Assembly (NCBI GenBank): GCA_009698575.1
Contig: WLPX01000005.1
Span: 28,797-92,796, forward strand
DNA length: 64,000 nt
Reading direction: 5' to 3'
Origin: Actinomycetota bacterium
Lineage (GTDB): Bacteria > Actinomycetota > Actinomycetes > S36-B12 > UBA5976
Positions 17,515 to 26,415 of this stretch are shown here, piece after piece (position 1 is the stretch's first letter; each line of letters starts with the position of its first letter). The notes below the pieces were generated by a model. That model saw only the letters and a list, made by a program, of their open reading frames with translations. It searched no databases and was not told the DNA's origin. The position numbers and the translations under genes were made by a program.

Positions 17515-17538
17515 CTTCGTAAGTTAGCATTAAGAACT
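17515..17538. promoter_or_regulatory. overlapping divergent leaderless promoters
   Basis: The whole gap between the two start codons is 24 bases. Reading plus, TAGCAT (17525-17530) ends eight bases before the ATG at 17539. Reading minus, TAACTT (complement of 17521-17526) ends six bases before the ATG at 17514. The two -10 hexamers share positions 17525-17526, so both promoters cannot be occupied together, and each -35 region must lie inside the opposite coding sequence. Confidence 0.6.
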
Positions 17539-18111
17539 ATGAGTACCGAAGAGACCACCGCATCAAATGAAGAGTCTGGTAAGGGTCGCCCAACGCCTAA
17601 ACGCAAAGAAGCCGAGTCCGCTCGGAAGCAAGGAATTTCGGTTCCAAAGGATCCAAAAGCTGCTAAGCGAGCAGCCCGCGAGCGCGATCGCGAAGCTCGG
17701 TCTATTTCTCGCGCTGGGCTTTTAGCAGGCGATGCAAAGTACTTTCCGACTCGTGATGCTGGGCCAGTAAAAGCTCAGGTTCGCGACTACATTGATCGCC
17801 GCCGCACTGTTGGTGAATTCTTCGTGCCAATGGCATTTCTAGTTTTGATTTTAGGTTTGATTAATAACCCAACTGTGCAAACTACTGTGGTTTATGTCTG
17901 GACCAGTATTTTGCTTTTAGTTGTTCTGGACACGATCTTGGTTGGCGTTTTACTTGGTCGCTCGTTACGTAAGGAATTTCCAGAAAAGAGCCAGCGCAAA
18001 GGCGCGATTTCTTATGGCGTTCTTCGGGCGCTACAACTTCGCAGATTTAGAATCCCACCTCCGCGAATTAAAGCTGGTGGCGCTCCAGTTACTCCAAAAG
18101 TAAAAAAGTAA
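17539..18111 (+). CDS. DUF3043 membrane protein
   Basis: A 190-residue protein of the actinobacterial DUF3043 family. The N-terminal third is basic and begins with the family signature GKGRPTPKRKEAE (near residues 14-26). Two membrane helices occupy about residues 95-140 (FFVPMAFLVLILGLI and ILLLVVLDTILVGVLLG). The C-terminus is basic and Pro/Lys-rich. Function unknown. Placement next to glycerate kinase and erpA is conserved in actinobacteria. The start follows TAGCAT by eight bases. Confidence 0.85.
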   Translation: MSTEETTASNEESGKGRPTPKRKEAESARKQGISVPKDPKAAKRAARERDREARSISRAGLLAGDAKYFPTRDAGPVKAQVRDYIDRRRTVGEFFVPMAFLVLILGLINNPTVQTTVVYVWTSILLLVVLDTILVGVLLGRSLRKEFPEKSQRKGAISYGVLRALQLRRFRIPPPRIKAGGAPVTPKVKK

Positions 18112-18169
18112 CGCATACGCTGCAGTAGCTAAATAGAATTAGGTTTAGTTATTTAGTTAGGAGATTGTC

Positions 18170-18385
18170 ATGTCATGGACTTGGATTTATCAAACTGAAG
18201 ATGGCACACCCGCTCCATCCCTACCTGCCGAAGCAGTATTGACCGAATTCCCAACCCAAACTGATGCTGAAGAGTACATTGGGCAAACTTGGGAAGCACT
18301 TTTAGCCGGCGGCGTTGAAGCAGTAACACTTTATGAAGCAGACCGCGAAGTCTATGGGCCAATGTCCTTAAAGCCGGCACAATAA
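18170..18385 (+). CDS. small conserved hypothetical protein
   Basis: A 71-residue acidic protein of unknown function. It contains MSWTWIYQTEDG at the N-terminus and a central stretch FPTQTDAEEYIGQTWEALL that looks like a helix following a strand. No membrane segment or Cys is present. AGGAG lies eight bases before the ATG, supporting real translation. A 74-residue frame on the other strand is its shadow. It lies just upstream of the cobalamin riboswitch but shows no link to B12. Confidence 0.7.
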   Translation: MSWTWIYQTEDGTPAPSLPAEAVLTEFPTQTDAEEYIGQTWEALLAGGVEAVTLYEADREVYGPMSLKPAQ

Positions 18386-18424
18386 CAAACATTTAGATTT
18401 ATCTATCTGCGCGATCACACTGAA

Positions 18425-18545
18425 ATTTTGGTGTGCTACAGTCGCATCACCGCGTTACCAGCGAAGTTCGGTGAAAATCCGACGCTGTCCCGCAACTGTG
18501 AAGTGATCAAAAGTCACAAGTCAGGTCGCCTGGGAACGTAGTTTT
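18425..18545 (+). ncRNA. cobalamin riboswitch
   Basis: Core elements occur in the expected order: CGGTGAAAATCCG (18469-18481), CGCTGTCCCGCAACTGTGA ending at 18501, and the B12 box AAGTCAGGTCGCCTG (18518-18532). It precedes btuFCD, so it should shut off B12 uptake when adenosyl- or related cobalamin is plentiful. Exact ends are estimates. Confidence 0.93.
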
Positions 18546-18581
18546 CGTAAAAACTCTCGAGGAAGAGTTCGCCGAATCACA

Positions 18582-18625
18582 CCTTGTGTGTGCTGCGTCG
18601 GATATTTCTTCGACCACACAAGGAG
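18582..18625 (+). promoter_or_regulatory. Shine-Dalgarno-sequestering hairpin before btuF
   Basis: CCTTGTGTG (18582-18590) pairs perfectly with CACACAAGG (18615-18623); an inner GTCG/CGAC pair extends the stem. The 3' arm contains most of the btuF ribosome-binding site (AAGGAG, 18620-18625), seven to eight bases from the ATG at 18630. There is no T-run, so the expression platform looks translational rather than a terminator. Confidence 0.8.
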
Positions 18626-18629
18626 AAAA

Positions 18630-19565
18630 ATGTTCAAGAAATTCCATGTGGTCGTTGCAGTTAGTGCACTATTGCTGACCGCTTGTGGCCAATCTAATTC
18701 CAGTACTGCGAGTTCACCAGAACCTACGGCAGTATCTGCAAGTTTCCCAGTCACTATTGAAAACAATGGTGCATCTATCACAATTGCAGAGCAACCAACT
18801 TCAATCATTTCGCTATCGCCTACCGCAACTGAAATTTTGTTTGCAATCGATGCTGGCGATCAAGTGATTGCCGTTGACGACCAATCCAATTACCCAGCTG
18901 AAGCACCAATCTCTGATCTATCTGGATTTACTCCAAATTTGGAATCAATTGTTGCCCTCTCCCCTGATTTAGTCGTAGTGAGCTTTGACGCTGACGGGAT
19001 TGTCGCAGCGTTAACTGCTGCCAACATTCCAGTTTTGGTGCAGTACGCCGCAACATCACTTGACGACACCTACTTACAAATTGCTGAGCTTGGAACGGCT
19101 ACCGGAAATGTGGAGTCAGCAAGTACCTTGACTTCAACTATGAAGTCTGAAATTGAAACTGCTATTTCAAAACTTCCAACTAATGCTTCTGGACTTACTT
19201 ATTTCCACGAGCTAGATAACACGCTTTACACAGTAACTTCGGCTACCTTCATCGGATCGATATATGCTTTGGCAGGTTTAACTAACATTGCTGATACCTC
19301 GGCTGATGCTGCGAGCGGATACCCACAACTGTCTCCAGAGTTCGTTGTTGCTGCAGATCCAGCAATCATCTTCCTGGCTGACACAAAGTGTTGTGAACAG
19401 ACAGCAACCACCTTGGCTCAACGACCTGGTTTCGAAAATTTGACCGCTGTTACCAGTGGTAGCGTTGTGGAACTTGACGACGATGTGGCCTCTCGTTGGG
19501 GTCCCCGCACCGTTGACTTTGTTAATGCAATCGTCGATGGAATATTAAAAGTTTCCCCGGCCTAG
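18630..19565 (+). CDS. btuF: cobalamin ABC transporter substrate-binding lipoprotein
   Basis: A 311-residue periplasmic-binding-type protein. The N-terminal lipoprotein signal ends at LLLTACGQ, with the lipid-bearing Cys near residue 19. The rest matches the helical-backbone BtuF/FhuD class: IISLSPTATEILFAI, LSGFTPNLESIVALSPDLVVV and a C-terminal ASRWGPRTVDFV. The frame opens at 18588, but the ATG at 18630 has AAGGAG in front, inside the riboswitch-controlled hairpin. Substrate cobalamin is inferred from the riboswitch, since sequence alone does not separate B12 from haem or siderophore binding. Confidence 0.88.
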   Translation: MFKKFHVVVAVSALLLTACGQSNSSTASSPEPTAVSASFPVTIENNGASITIAEQPTSIISLSPTATEILFAIDAGDQVIAVDDQSNYPAEAPISDLSGFTPNLESIVALSPDLVVVSFDADGIVAALTAANIPVLVQYAATSLDDTYLQIAELGTATGNVESASTLTSTMKSEIETAISKLPTNASGLTYFHELDNTLYTVTSATFIGSIYALAGLTNIADTSADAASGYPQLSPEFVVAADPAIIFLADTKCCEQTATTLAQRPGFENLTAVTSGSVVELDDDVASRWGPRTVDFVNAIVDGILKVSPA

Positions 19566-19588
19566 TTGGTAACAGGAACGGAAGACTA

Positions 19589-20623
19589 ATGAGAACTGCG
19601 ACAGCACGCACCATACCCAATTGGGCATGGGCACTTAGTGCTGTCGCAGTTCTTATTACCTTGACCATTGGGGTATCGATAGGTGCAGTAACAATCGCGC
19701 CGAATGTAGTCTGGTCAGAAATATCAAATCAATTATTTGGTAATTCAACATTAGGAACTACTTCGAATACGACCATTATTTGGCAACTACGTTTGCCTCG
19801 CGTGCTTCTGGCATTTGTTGTGGGTTCGATGTTGGCAAGTGCTGGTTGTGCTTACCAAGGAACGTTTCGCAACCCACTTGCCGATCCATACCTATTAGGA
19901 GTTTCGGCCGGTGCCGGCTTAGGCGCCACAATTGCGATCTTCTATGGGACAGGCACCTCAAAATTCTTACTCCCAATAGCCGCTTTTGCCGGAGCTCTTG
20001 GAGCGGTACTTCTTACTTATTCACTTGGTCGTTCCGCTATCGCAGGCAGATCTTCAACGGCACTTGTACTTGCTGGAGTTGCAGTAGCTAGCTTGCTAAC
20101 TGCTATTCAAACTTTGTTACAACAACAGAACACTGACAAGATTCGCGAAATTTACGCCTGGGTTCTGGGTAGGTTATCAACTTCGGGCTGGCAAGACTTA
20201 GTAGTAATTACTCCGTATGTAACGGTTTGCATTTTGGTTTTGCTCAGATATCGCCGAGTCCTGGATGTATTTGCAGTTGGTGATGAAGAAGCGCTAACCA
20301 TGGGCTTACCAGTCGGTCGAGCTCGTGGGGCAATCATTGTGGCAGCATCTCTTGGTACGGCCGCTGCGGTTTCGGTCACCGGACTTATTGGGTTTGTCGG
20401 AATCATTGTGCCGCATATTTTGCGATTGATTGTTGGGAACTCTTACCGGATCCTGTTGCCGCTATCAATAATTTATGGCGGAATATTTTTAGTTTTTGCA
20501 GATGTTTTAGCGCGCACAATTTTGGCTCCGCAAGAAATCTCAATTGGTGTGGTAACTGCGCTGCTTGGAGCTCCATTCTTTTTGTTTGTACTTGGTTCCA
20601 GTAAGAATGGATCAGTCACATGA
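19589..20623 (+). CDS. btuC: cobalamin ABC transporter permease (FecCD family)
   Basis: A 344-residue permease with about nine to ten membrane helices. Family stretches are LRLPRVLLAFVVGSMLASAG, YQGTFRNPLADPYLLGVSAG and GLIGFVGIIVPHILRLIVG, the last being the loop that contacts the ATPase. It follows btuF by 23 bases and overlaps btuD by four, so btuF-btuC-btuD form one operon behind the cobalamin riboswitch. Confidence 0.9.
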   Translation: MRTATARTIPNWAWALSAVAVLITLTIGVSIGAVTIAPNVVWSEISNQLFGNSTLGTTSNTTIIWQLRLPRVLLAFVVGSMLASAGCAYQGTFRNPLADPYLLGVSAGAGLGATIAIFYGTGTSKFLLPIAAFAGALGAVLLTYSLGRSAIAGRSSTALVLAGVAVASLLTAIQTLLQQQNTDKIREIYAWVLGRLSTSGWQDLVVITPYVTVCILVLLRYRRVLDVFAVGDEEALTMGLPVGRARGAIIVAASLGTAAAVSVTGLIGFVGIIVPHILRLIVGNSYRILLPLSIIYGGIFLVFADVLARTILAPQEISIGVVTALLGAPFFLFVLGSSKNGSVT

Positions 20624-21396
20624 CACAACTAAGAGTTTCCAACTTGCATGTGGAGTTAAGTGGTCAAAATATCGTTAAAGATATCTCAATTGATGTTTCT
20701 CTTGGGCAATGGGTTTGCATCATTGGTCCTAATGGCGCGGGCAAGTCATCATTACTTAAGGCTTTGGCTGGAATTGTGCCATCAACTGGGGACTTGTTTA
20801 TCGATGACATAAATTTGCGCGACCTATCCCACCGTGATCGTGCCTGTTGGATCGCATACGTTGCACAAGACCCCGTTATGCCCGCCGGAATGCGCGTTTT
20901 TGATTATGTCCTACTTGGCAGGACCGCTCACCTAAAGCTACTTGCAACTGAATCACCCCGAGATTTAGAAATCGCCCACTATGTAATTAGCGAACTTGAT
21001 CTAACTGAATTTATTGATCGTGATGTTGCCACTTTGTCAGGTGGCGAACGGCAACGCGTCGCCATTGCGCGCGCGCTTACTCAAGCAAGTCCTATTGTTT
21101 TACTAGATGAACCAACGACTGCTTTAGACGTTGGTTATCAACAAGAAGTACTTGAATTAATTGATCGCCTGCGCAAAGAACTTAAAATTGCAGTTATTTC
21201 CACTATGCATGATTTGACGGTCTCTGGTCTCTATCCAGATAGTTTGCTGCTGCTCGCAAACGGTGAAGTTGTTGAAAGCGGCACTGCATCACAAGTTTTG
21301 ACTGCAGAAAATATTGCTAAACATTACGGGGCCAACGTTCGAATAATTGCAGATGTATCTGGACCAATCGTAATTCCAGAGAAAAATAGCAACTAA
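20620..21396 (+). CDS. btuD: cobalamin ABC transporter ATPase
   Basis: A 258-residue ABC ATPase. Walker A is GPNGAGKSS, the signature is LSGGERQRVAIARAL, Walker B is IVLLDEPTTALD and the switch His is in STMHDLT. It powers cobalamin import through BtuC. The start overlaps the btuC stop (ATGA). Confidence 0.92.
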   Translation: MTQLRVSNLHVELSGQNIVKDISIDVSLGQWVCIIGPNGAGKSSLLKALAGIVPSTGDLFIDDINLRDLSHRDRACWIAYVAQDPVMPAGMRVFDYVLLGRTAHLKLLATESPRDLEIAHYVISELDLTEFIDRDVATLSGGERQRVAIARALTQASPIVLLDEPTTALDVGYQQEVLELIDRLRKELKIAVISTMHDLTVSGLYPDSLLLLANGEVVESGTASQVLTAENIAKHYGANVRIIADVSGPIVIPEKNSN

Positions 21397-21521
21397 ATCC
21401 GTAGGCGCGATAATCGCAAATTCACCGACTCGCCGAGGCTAAATCAGAGTAGTGCTGTGCCATCGTTATATACGCTTGATGTGGTTCGCTTTATAGCGAA
21501 AAAATCTAAGGAGTAATACAA

Positions 21522-22169
21522 ATGAAAGATGCACCAGCCCGATTACTCGCTGAATTTCTCGGCGTTTTCTTCCTATGTCTATTTGGCATTGGCGCAATTA
21601 TGAACGGCGTAGACATAACCGGTGTTGCACTTGCACACGGGTTGGCAATTTTTGTTGCCATCTGCGCTTTTGCCCACATCTCCGGCGCGCACTTTAACCC
21701 TGCTGTGACTATTGCACTTGCTGCAACCAAGAGAATCGCTCCGGTGGACGCAGTGGCTTATATAGTCGCTCAACTTATTGGCGCGGCTGCTGCTGCTGCT
21801 GTTCTAAAGTCGGCATTTGGCACACTAGGCGGCGTTCCAGGACTGGCTGATGGGGTCACCACAAGCACTGGCATCTTGATTGAAGCCGTAGCAACTTTCA
21901 TTCTGATGATCGTAATCATGGGTGTGGCTGTCGATTCCCGCGGAACTTTTTCAATCGTTGCTGGCCTGCCAATTGGCATGGCAATTGTTGGAGACATTTT
22001 CTTTGCCGGACCAGCTACTGGTGCCGCAATGAATCCAGCTCGTTGGTTTGGACCTGCTCTAGTTACAGGTGACATGGGATCTGCCCTGATCTATCTAGTC
22101 GGACCAATTGTTGGAGCTTTAGTTGCAGTGTTTGTATACGACTTAGTTATGAAACCAGCTAAGGTCTAA
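21522..22169 (+). CDS. MIP-family aquaporin
   Basis: A 215-residue channel with six membrane helices and both half-helix motifs: HFNPAVTIAL in the first half and GAAMNPARWFGPALV in the second, with the selectivity Arg following the second NPA. The short length and the W-F after the NPAR motif resemble water-selective AqpZ-type rather than longer glycerol facilitators, but solute specificity is not decided. TAAGGAG precedes the ATG. It is a single gene ending at a bidirectional terminator shared with gcvT. Confidence 0.85.
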   Translation: MKDAPARLLAEFLGVFFLCLFGIGAIMNGVDITGVALAHGLAIFVAICAFAHISGAHFNPAVTIALAATKRIAPVDAVAYIVAQLIGAAAAAAVLKSAFGTLGGVPGLADGVTTSTGILIEAVATFILMIVIMGVAVDSRGTFSIVAGLPIGMAIVGDIFFAGPATGAAMNPARWFGPALVTGDMGSALIYLVGPIVGALVAVFVYDLVMKPAKV

Positions 22170-22178
22170 AAAACTAAA

Positions 22179-22216
22179 AAGAAAGCCCCCTAGCAGAAAT
22201 GCTTGGGGGCTTTCTT
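22179..22216. terminator. bidirectional terminator between aquaporin gene and gcvT
   Basis: AAGAAAGCCCCCTAGC and GCTTGGGGGCTTTCTT form a 16-position stem with a single mismatch and a 6-base loop. It lies between convergent genes, with A/T-rich flanks on both sides. Confidence 0.9.
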
Positions 22217-22237
22217 AATTAAATCTGTTCTAAGTTG

Positions 22238-23323
22238 CTATTTAGTTGTTGCGTTCACAAACGGTGGTTTTGCCACAACAACTTCTAAGTCTCTGCCGCG
22301 AACATCAATGATTAACTGATCTCCTGCAGCAACGCCAGGATTTAAGAGCGCTAATGCGATTCCCTTTTGTAGTGTCGGTGAGAATGTACCGCTGGTAGTT
22401 TCGCCAACCACTTCCCCAGCAGCATTCTTAACTTGCATATGACTACGTGGAATACCTCGCCCCGTAGCCAGTAATCCCCAAGCAACTCGACTTGGTCCAG
22501 CTTCTTTTTCCGCAATCAGGGCCTCGCGACCAGCGAAGTTAGGTTTGCCCCAACCTACTGCCCAACCAGTTCGCGCTTGCACTGGTGAAATTTCTGGACT
22601 GATGTCTTGGCCATGCAATACATAACCCATTTCAGTGCGCAAAGTGTCGCGCGCGCCAAGGCCACACGGTAAAACACTTAAGGATTGGCCATTGCGCAGC
22701 AAGGTATCCCAAAGTGGCACCAAGCCGGCATTCTCAATTACTAATTCATAGCCGTGTTCACCGGTGTAACCAGTTCGACAGATACTCACAGCAAAGCCAT
22801 TCCAGGTTGCGTCAACAAAGGCCATGTATTCATGATCTGTTGGAAGTTCCAGCGACTGGAGTAGTTCGGCAGATTTAGGACCTTGAATCGCAATGATTCC
22901 TTGGGTCAAGTGATTATTCTCAATCACAATATTCGCCGGAACGATTTTTTCCAAGTGCGCGACCACGGTAGATGCATTTCCAGCATTAGGAATGAATCGA
23001 ACTTCTTCGTTGCTTACTAAATACACAATTAAGTCATCGATTATGCCGCCAGATTCATTGCAGAGCATTGAATACTGTGCCTGACCTGGTTTGATTCGAT
23101 CTATGTCGTTTGCAAAAACACTATTTGCAAATTCATATGCACCCGGTCCAAGAATTCGGACTTTACCCATGTGAGATACATCGAAGATTCCTACCGCATT
23201 GCGCACGCCATTGTGCTCAGCAACTGTTCCAGCGGTGTATTCAATTGGCATATCCCAACCACCAAATGGACCCATCTTGGCTCCGAGGGCTAGGTGGCTG
23301 GCATGTAAGGCGACTTCAGGCAT
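22238..23323 (-). CDS. gcvT: glycine cleavage system T protein
   Basis: Aminomethyltransferase of 361 residues; it moves the methylene group from the H-protein-bound glycine intermediate to tetrahydrofolate. Recognisable are FGGWDMPIEY, GIFDVSHMGK, GYTGEHGYEL and the C-terminal SGTFSPTLQKGIALA. The other cleavage genes (gcvP, gcvH) are not in the window, as in mycobacteria. The Lpd 1.7 kb away could serve as L-protein. The start follows TACGGT by six bases on the minus strand, a leaderless signature. Confidence 0.94.
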   Translation of the reverse strand: MPEVALHASHLALGAKMGPFGGWDMPIEYTAGTVAEHNGVRNAVGIFDVSHMGKVRILGPGAYEFANSVFANDIDRIKPGQAQYSMLCNESGGIIDDLIVYLVSNEEVRFIPNAGNASTVVAHLEKIVPANIVIENNHLTQGIIAIQGPKSAELLQSLELPTDHEYMAFVDATWNGFAVSICRTGYTGEHGYELVIENAGLVPLWDTLLRNGQSLSVLPCGLGARDTLRTEMGYVLHGQDISPEISPVQARTGWAVGWGKPNFAGREALIAEKEAGPSRVAWGLLATGRGIPRSHMQVKNAAGEVVGETTSGTFSPTLQKGIALALLNPGVAAGDQLIIDVRGRDLEVVVAKPPFVNATTK

Positions 23324-23398
23324 ACCTAAACCGTACTAGTAACGTGTCGGGTGGACCACTTCGACGGCAAGTTGGAGATTTTTAAAAAGGAGCTAATC

Positions 23399-24919
23399 GT
23401 GGCTATCGATGTAACACCAAAGGTACCAACACTGACATACAAGTCTGGTAATCCATTAGCGACGCCAGTAAGTGCTGTCGTTGTTGGCCTCACTAGCGAC
23501 AACAAGGTATCTGTCTTAGCCGATTCAATTCCAAAGGCAAGTGCTACGAAAATCGCTAACGCCTTTCGGGCTGTGGGTGCTACTGGAGCAATTGATGAAG
23601 TAGTTCGCATCCCAGCAGGTTCATTGGCAAGTGCTGAAGTGATAGTTGCTGTTGGCCTGGGTGGCGCTGCAAATGGAGTTAGCGCCGAACGACTACGTCG
23701 AGCTGCCGGAAGTGCTACTCGCTCCTTAGCTGGTTACAAGAAAGTAGCAATTGCGATCACGGCAAATGACGCCGTAGAAGCTGGTGCAATTTTAGAAGGT
23801 GCAGCTTTTGGCGCATATTCCTTCACCGAACATCGTGTAGCAACAATTAAAAAAACTAAGTCACCCGTTACGTCAATTGCATTATTTACAACTAAGCCAC
23901 GCACTGCACAGCACCGTGATGCTTTGGTCCGGGCCCAAGTACTTGCTGATGGTGTTAGCTTTGCTCGAAACTTGATCAATACTTCTCCACTACATCTTGC
24001 GCCCGCAGACTTAGCGCGAGAAGCAAAAGCATTTCTTGCAGGTACCAAAGTCAAAGTTGAAATCTTGGATGAGAAAGCACTTGCCGCTGGTGGTTACGGC
24101 GGCATTCTTGGAGTCGGCCAAGGCTCGACTCGTCCCCCTCGCTTGATTCGCATGGAATACAAGCCAAAGGGCGCAAGTAAGCATGTGGCATTAGTTGGCA
24201 AGGGCATCACATTCGATACCGGCGGTATTTCCCTAAAGCCGCCAGCGAACATGCATCACATGAAAGATGACATGTCTGGCGCCGCTGCCGTTATCTCAAC
24301 TATCCGAGCAATCGCAGATCTTGAATTGGACGTTGCTGTAACTGCTTATGCTGCCTGCGCTGAAAATATGCCTGGTGGTGGTGCGCAGCGTCCCGGCGAT
24401 GTAGTAACTACTTATGGTGGTCGCACTATTGAAGTGCTTAATACTGATGCCGAGGGACGGTTAGTGATGTCTGATGCCCTAGTTCGCGCAGCCGAAGATA
24501 ACCCAGATGTCGTGTTGGATATAGCAACTTTGACTGGTCATGCAGTCGTAGCACTTGGCCACCGAACTGCTGGCGTAATGGGCGATGATGCTGTCCGAGA
24601 TGCAGTTAAAGTAAGCGCTGATCGTGCTGGTGAAGAATTTTGGCCGATGCCAATGCCAGAAGAATTACGTGCGGGACTGGATTCACTTGTTGCAGACATT
24701 GCAAATGTTGGCCCGCGTGAAGGCGGCATGCTCTCCGCTGGCTGGTTCCTGAAGGATTTCATTGCAGAAGGTTTACCGTGGGCTCATCTAGACATTGCCG
24801 GTCCAGCATTTAATCCAGGCTCTCCATATGGCTATACCCACAAGGGCGGAGTTGGCTTTGGAATTCGCACTATGGTCACCTTTATTGAAGATGTAATGGA
24901 TGGTCGAGCCGAGATCTAA
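23399..24919 (+). CDS. pepA: leucyl aminopeptidase (M17)
   Basis: A two-metal cytosolic aminopeptidase of 506 residues. The metal and catalytic motifs GKGITFDTGGISLKP, DMSGAAAVI and NTDAEGRLVMSDAL are intact. The frame is open from 23351, but the GTG at 23399 has AAGGAG (23387-23392) at the right distance. It recycles amino acids from peptides and may bind DNA in some relatives. It faces away from gcvT, as in other actinobacteria. Confidence 0.94.
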   Translation: MAIDVTPKVPTLTYKSGNPLATPVSAVVVGLTSDNKVSVLADSIPKASATKIANAFRAVGATGAIDEVVRIPAGSLASAEVIVAVGLGGAANGVSAERLRRAAGSATRSLAGYKKVAIAITANDAVEAGAILEGAAFGAYSFTEHRVATIKKTKSPVTSIALFTTKPRTAQHRDALVRAQVLADGVSFARNLINTSPLHLAPADLAREAKAFLAGTKVKVEILDEKALAAGGYGGILGVGQGSTRPPRLIRMEYKPKGASKHVALVGKGITFDTGGISLKPPANMHHMKDDMSGAAAVISTIRAIADLELDVAVTAYAACAENMPGGGAQRPGDVVTTYGGRTIEVLNTDAEGRLVMSDALVRAAEDNPDVVLDIATLTGHAVVALGHRTAGVMGDDAVRDAVKVSADRAGEEFWPMPMPEELRAGLDSLVADIANVGPREGGMLSAGWFLKDFIAEGLPWAHLDIAGPAFNPGSPYGYTHKGGVGFGIRTMVTFIEDVMDGRAEI

Positions 24920-25013
24920 GCGCATTGCGCCAGACCCGACATACGTCTTGGTTCCAAGTCGTGAAAGACTAGGAAATACCGGAATGTAACCGGGTCTTAT
25001 CGGCGGAGGTTTG

Positions 25014-26375
25014 ATGCACGACATCGTGATTTTGGGTGGCGGAAGCGGCGGCTATGCCTGCGCTTTGCGAGCTTCACAACTAGGGCTTTCTGTTGTTCTA
25101 ATAGAACAAGACAAACTCGGCGGTACCTGCTTACATCGTGGCTGCATTCCAACTAAGGCGTTACTGCATGCTGCCGAAGTAGCTGACACCGCTCGCGAAG
25201 GTGAGCACATTGGTGTGCACAGTACTTTCAATGGCATCGACATGACCAAAGTTAATGAATACAAAGACGGAGTCATCGGTCGCCTCTACAAAGGTTTGCA
25301 AGGTTTAGTAAAAAGCAGAGACATTACATATGTCGAAGGTGCTGGCAAATTAGTTGCTCCGAATGCTGTCGAAGTAAATGGCCAACGTTACGAAGGCAAA
25401 AACATTGTGCTTGCCACTGGTTCCTACGCTCGTTCAATTCCAGGACTAGATATCGATGGTCGCATCATGACTAGCGATCAAGCGTTACAGATGGATTACG
25501 TACCAAAGAGCGTGATGATCTTGGGTGGCGGTGTAATCGGAGTTGAGTTTGCATCAGTTTGGAAATCCTTCGGTGTCGACGTAACCATCATTGAAGGTTT
25601 ACCTAATCTGGTTCCTGCTGAAGATGCTGCGGTATCTAAAGCCATGGAACGCGCATACCGCAAGCGCGGAATTGATTTCAAAACTGGCGTGCGCTTCCAG
25701 TCAGCTACTCAGGATGCAACTGGCGTCACAGTAACTCTCGAATCTGGCGACACAGTAAGTGCTGAATTATTGCTAGTTGCCGTTGGTCGTGGCCCACGTA
25801 CGCAAGATCTTGGTTACGAAGAACAAGGCGTGAACATGGATCGCGGTTTTGTATTAGCGAATGACCGGCTGGCTACCAATGTTCTAGGAATTTTTGCAGT
25901 TGGCGACATAGTTCCTGGTCTACAACTAGCGCACCGCGGATTCCAGCAAGGAATTTTTGTTGCCGAAGAAATTGCTGGCCTTGCACCTGCCACGATCGAT
26001 GAGCTTGGCATTCCACGAGTCACTTACAGCGAACCTGAAATTGCCAGCATTGGACTTACTGAAGCACAAGCCAAGGAAAAGTACGGCGAAGTCGAAAGCT
26101 ACGAATACAACTTAGGCGGCAACGGCAAGAGCCAAATCCTCGGGACAGCCGGATTTATCAAATTGGTTCGCAAAAAGAGTGACGGCATTGTCGTTGGAGT
26201 GCACATGATTGGTGCCCGTGTCGGCGAACTAATCGGCGAAGCCCAACTGATTTACAACTGGGAAGGCACCGCTGAGGATGTTGCCCCATTAGTGCATGCC
26301 CATCCAACTCAAAACGAAGCAATGGGAGAAGCGTTCATGGCGCTGGCTGGCAAGCCGCTCCATGCCCACGCATAA
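25014..26375 (+). CDS. lpd: dihydrolipoyl dehydrogenase
   Basis: The E3 flavoprotein, 453 residues, reoxidises dihydrolipoamide on E2 or H proteins using NAD. It shows the FAD motif ILGGGSGGYACALRA, the redox disulfide GGTCLHRGCIPTKAL, the NAD motif ILGGGVIGVEFASVW and the active-site His in HAHPTQNEA. The ATG at 25014 is preceded by CGGAGG; an overlapping TTG at 25011 is less likely. It directly precedes the E2 gene. Confidence 0.95.
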   Translation: MHDIVILGGGSGGYACALRASQLGLSVVLIEQDKLGGTCLHRGCIPTKALLHAAEVADTAREGEHIGVHSTFNGIDMTKVNEYKDGVIGRLYKGLQGLVKSRDITYVEGAGKLVAPNAVEVNGQRYEGKNIVLATGSYARSIPGLDIDGRIMTSDQALQMDYVPKSVMILGGGVIGVEFASVWKSFGVDVTIIEGLPNLVPAEDAAVSKAMERAYRKRGIDFKTGVRFQSATQDATGVTVTLESGDTVSAELLLVAVGRGPRTQDLGYEEQGVNMDRGFVLANDRLATNVLGIFAVGDIVPGLQLAHRGFQQGIFVAEEIAGLAPATIDELGIPRVTYSEPEIASIGLTEAQAKEKYGEVESYEYNLGGNGKSQILGTAGFIKLVRKKSDGIVVGVHMIGARVGELIGEAQLIYNWEGTAEDVAPLVHAHPTQNEAMGEAFMALAGKPLHAHA

Positions 26376-26415
26376 GCGATAGCCTTAATACAACTAGTTA
26401 AAGGAGTAACGGCAA

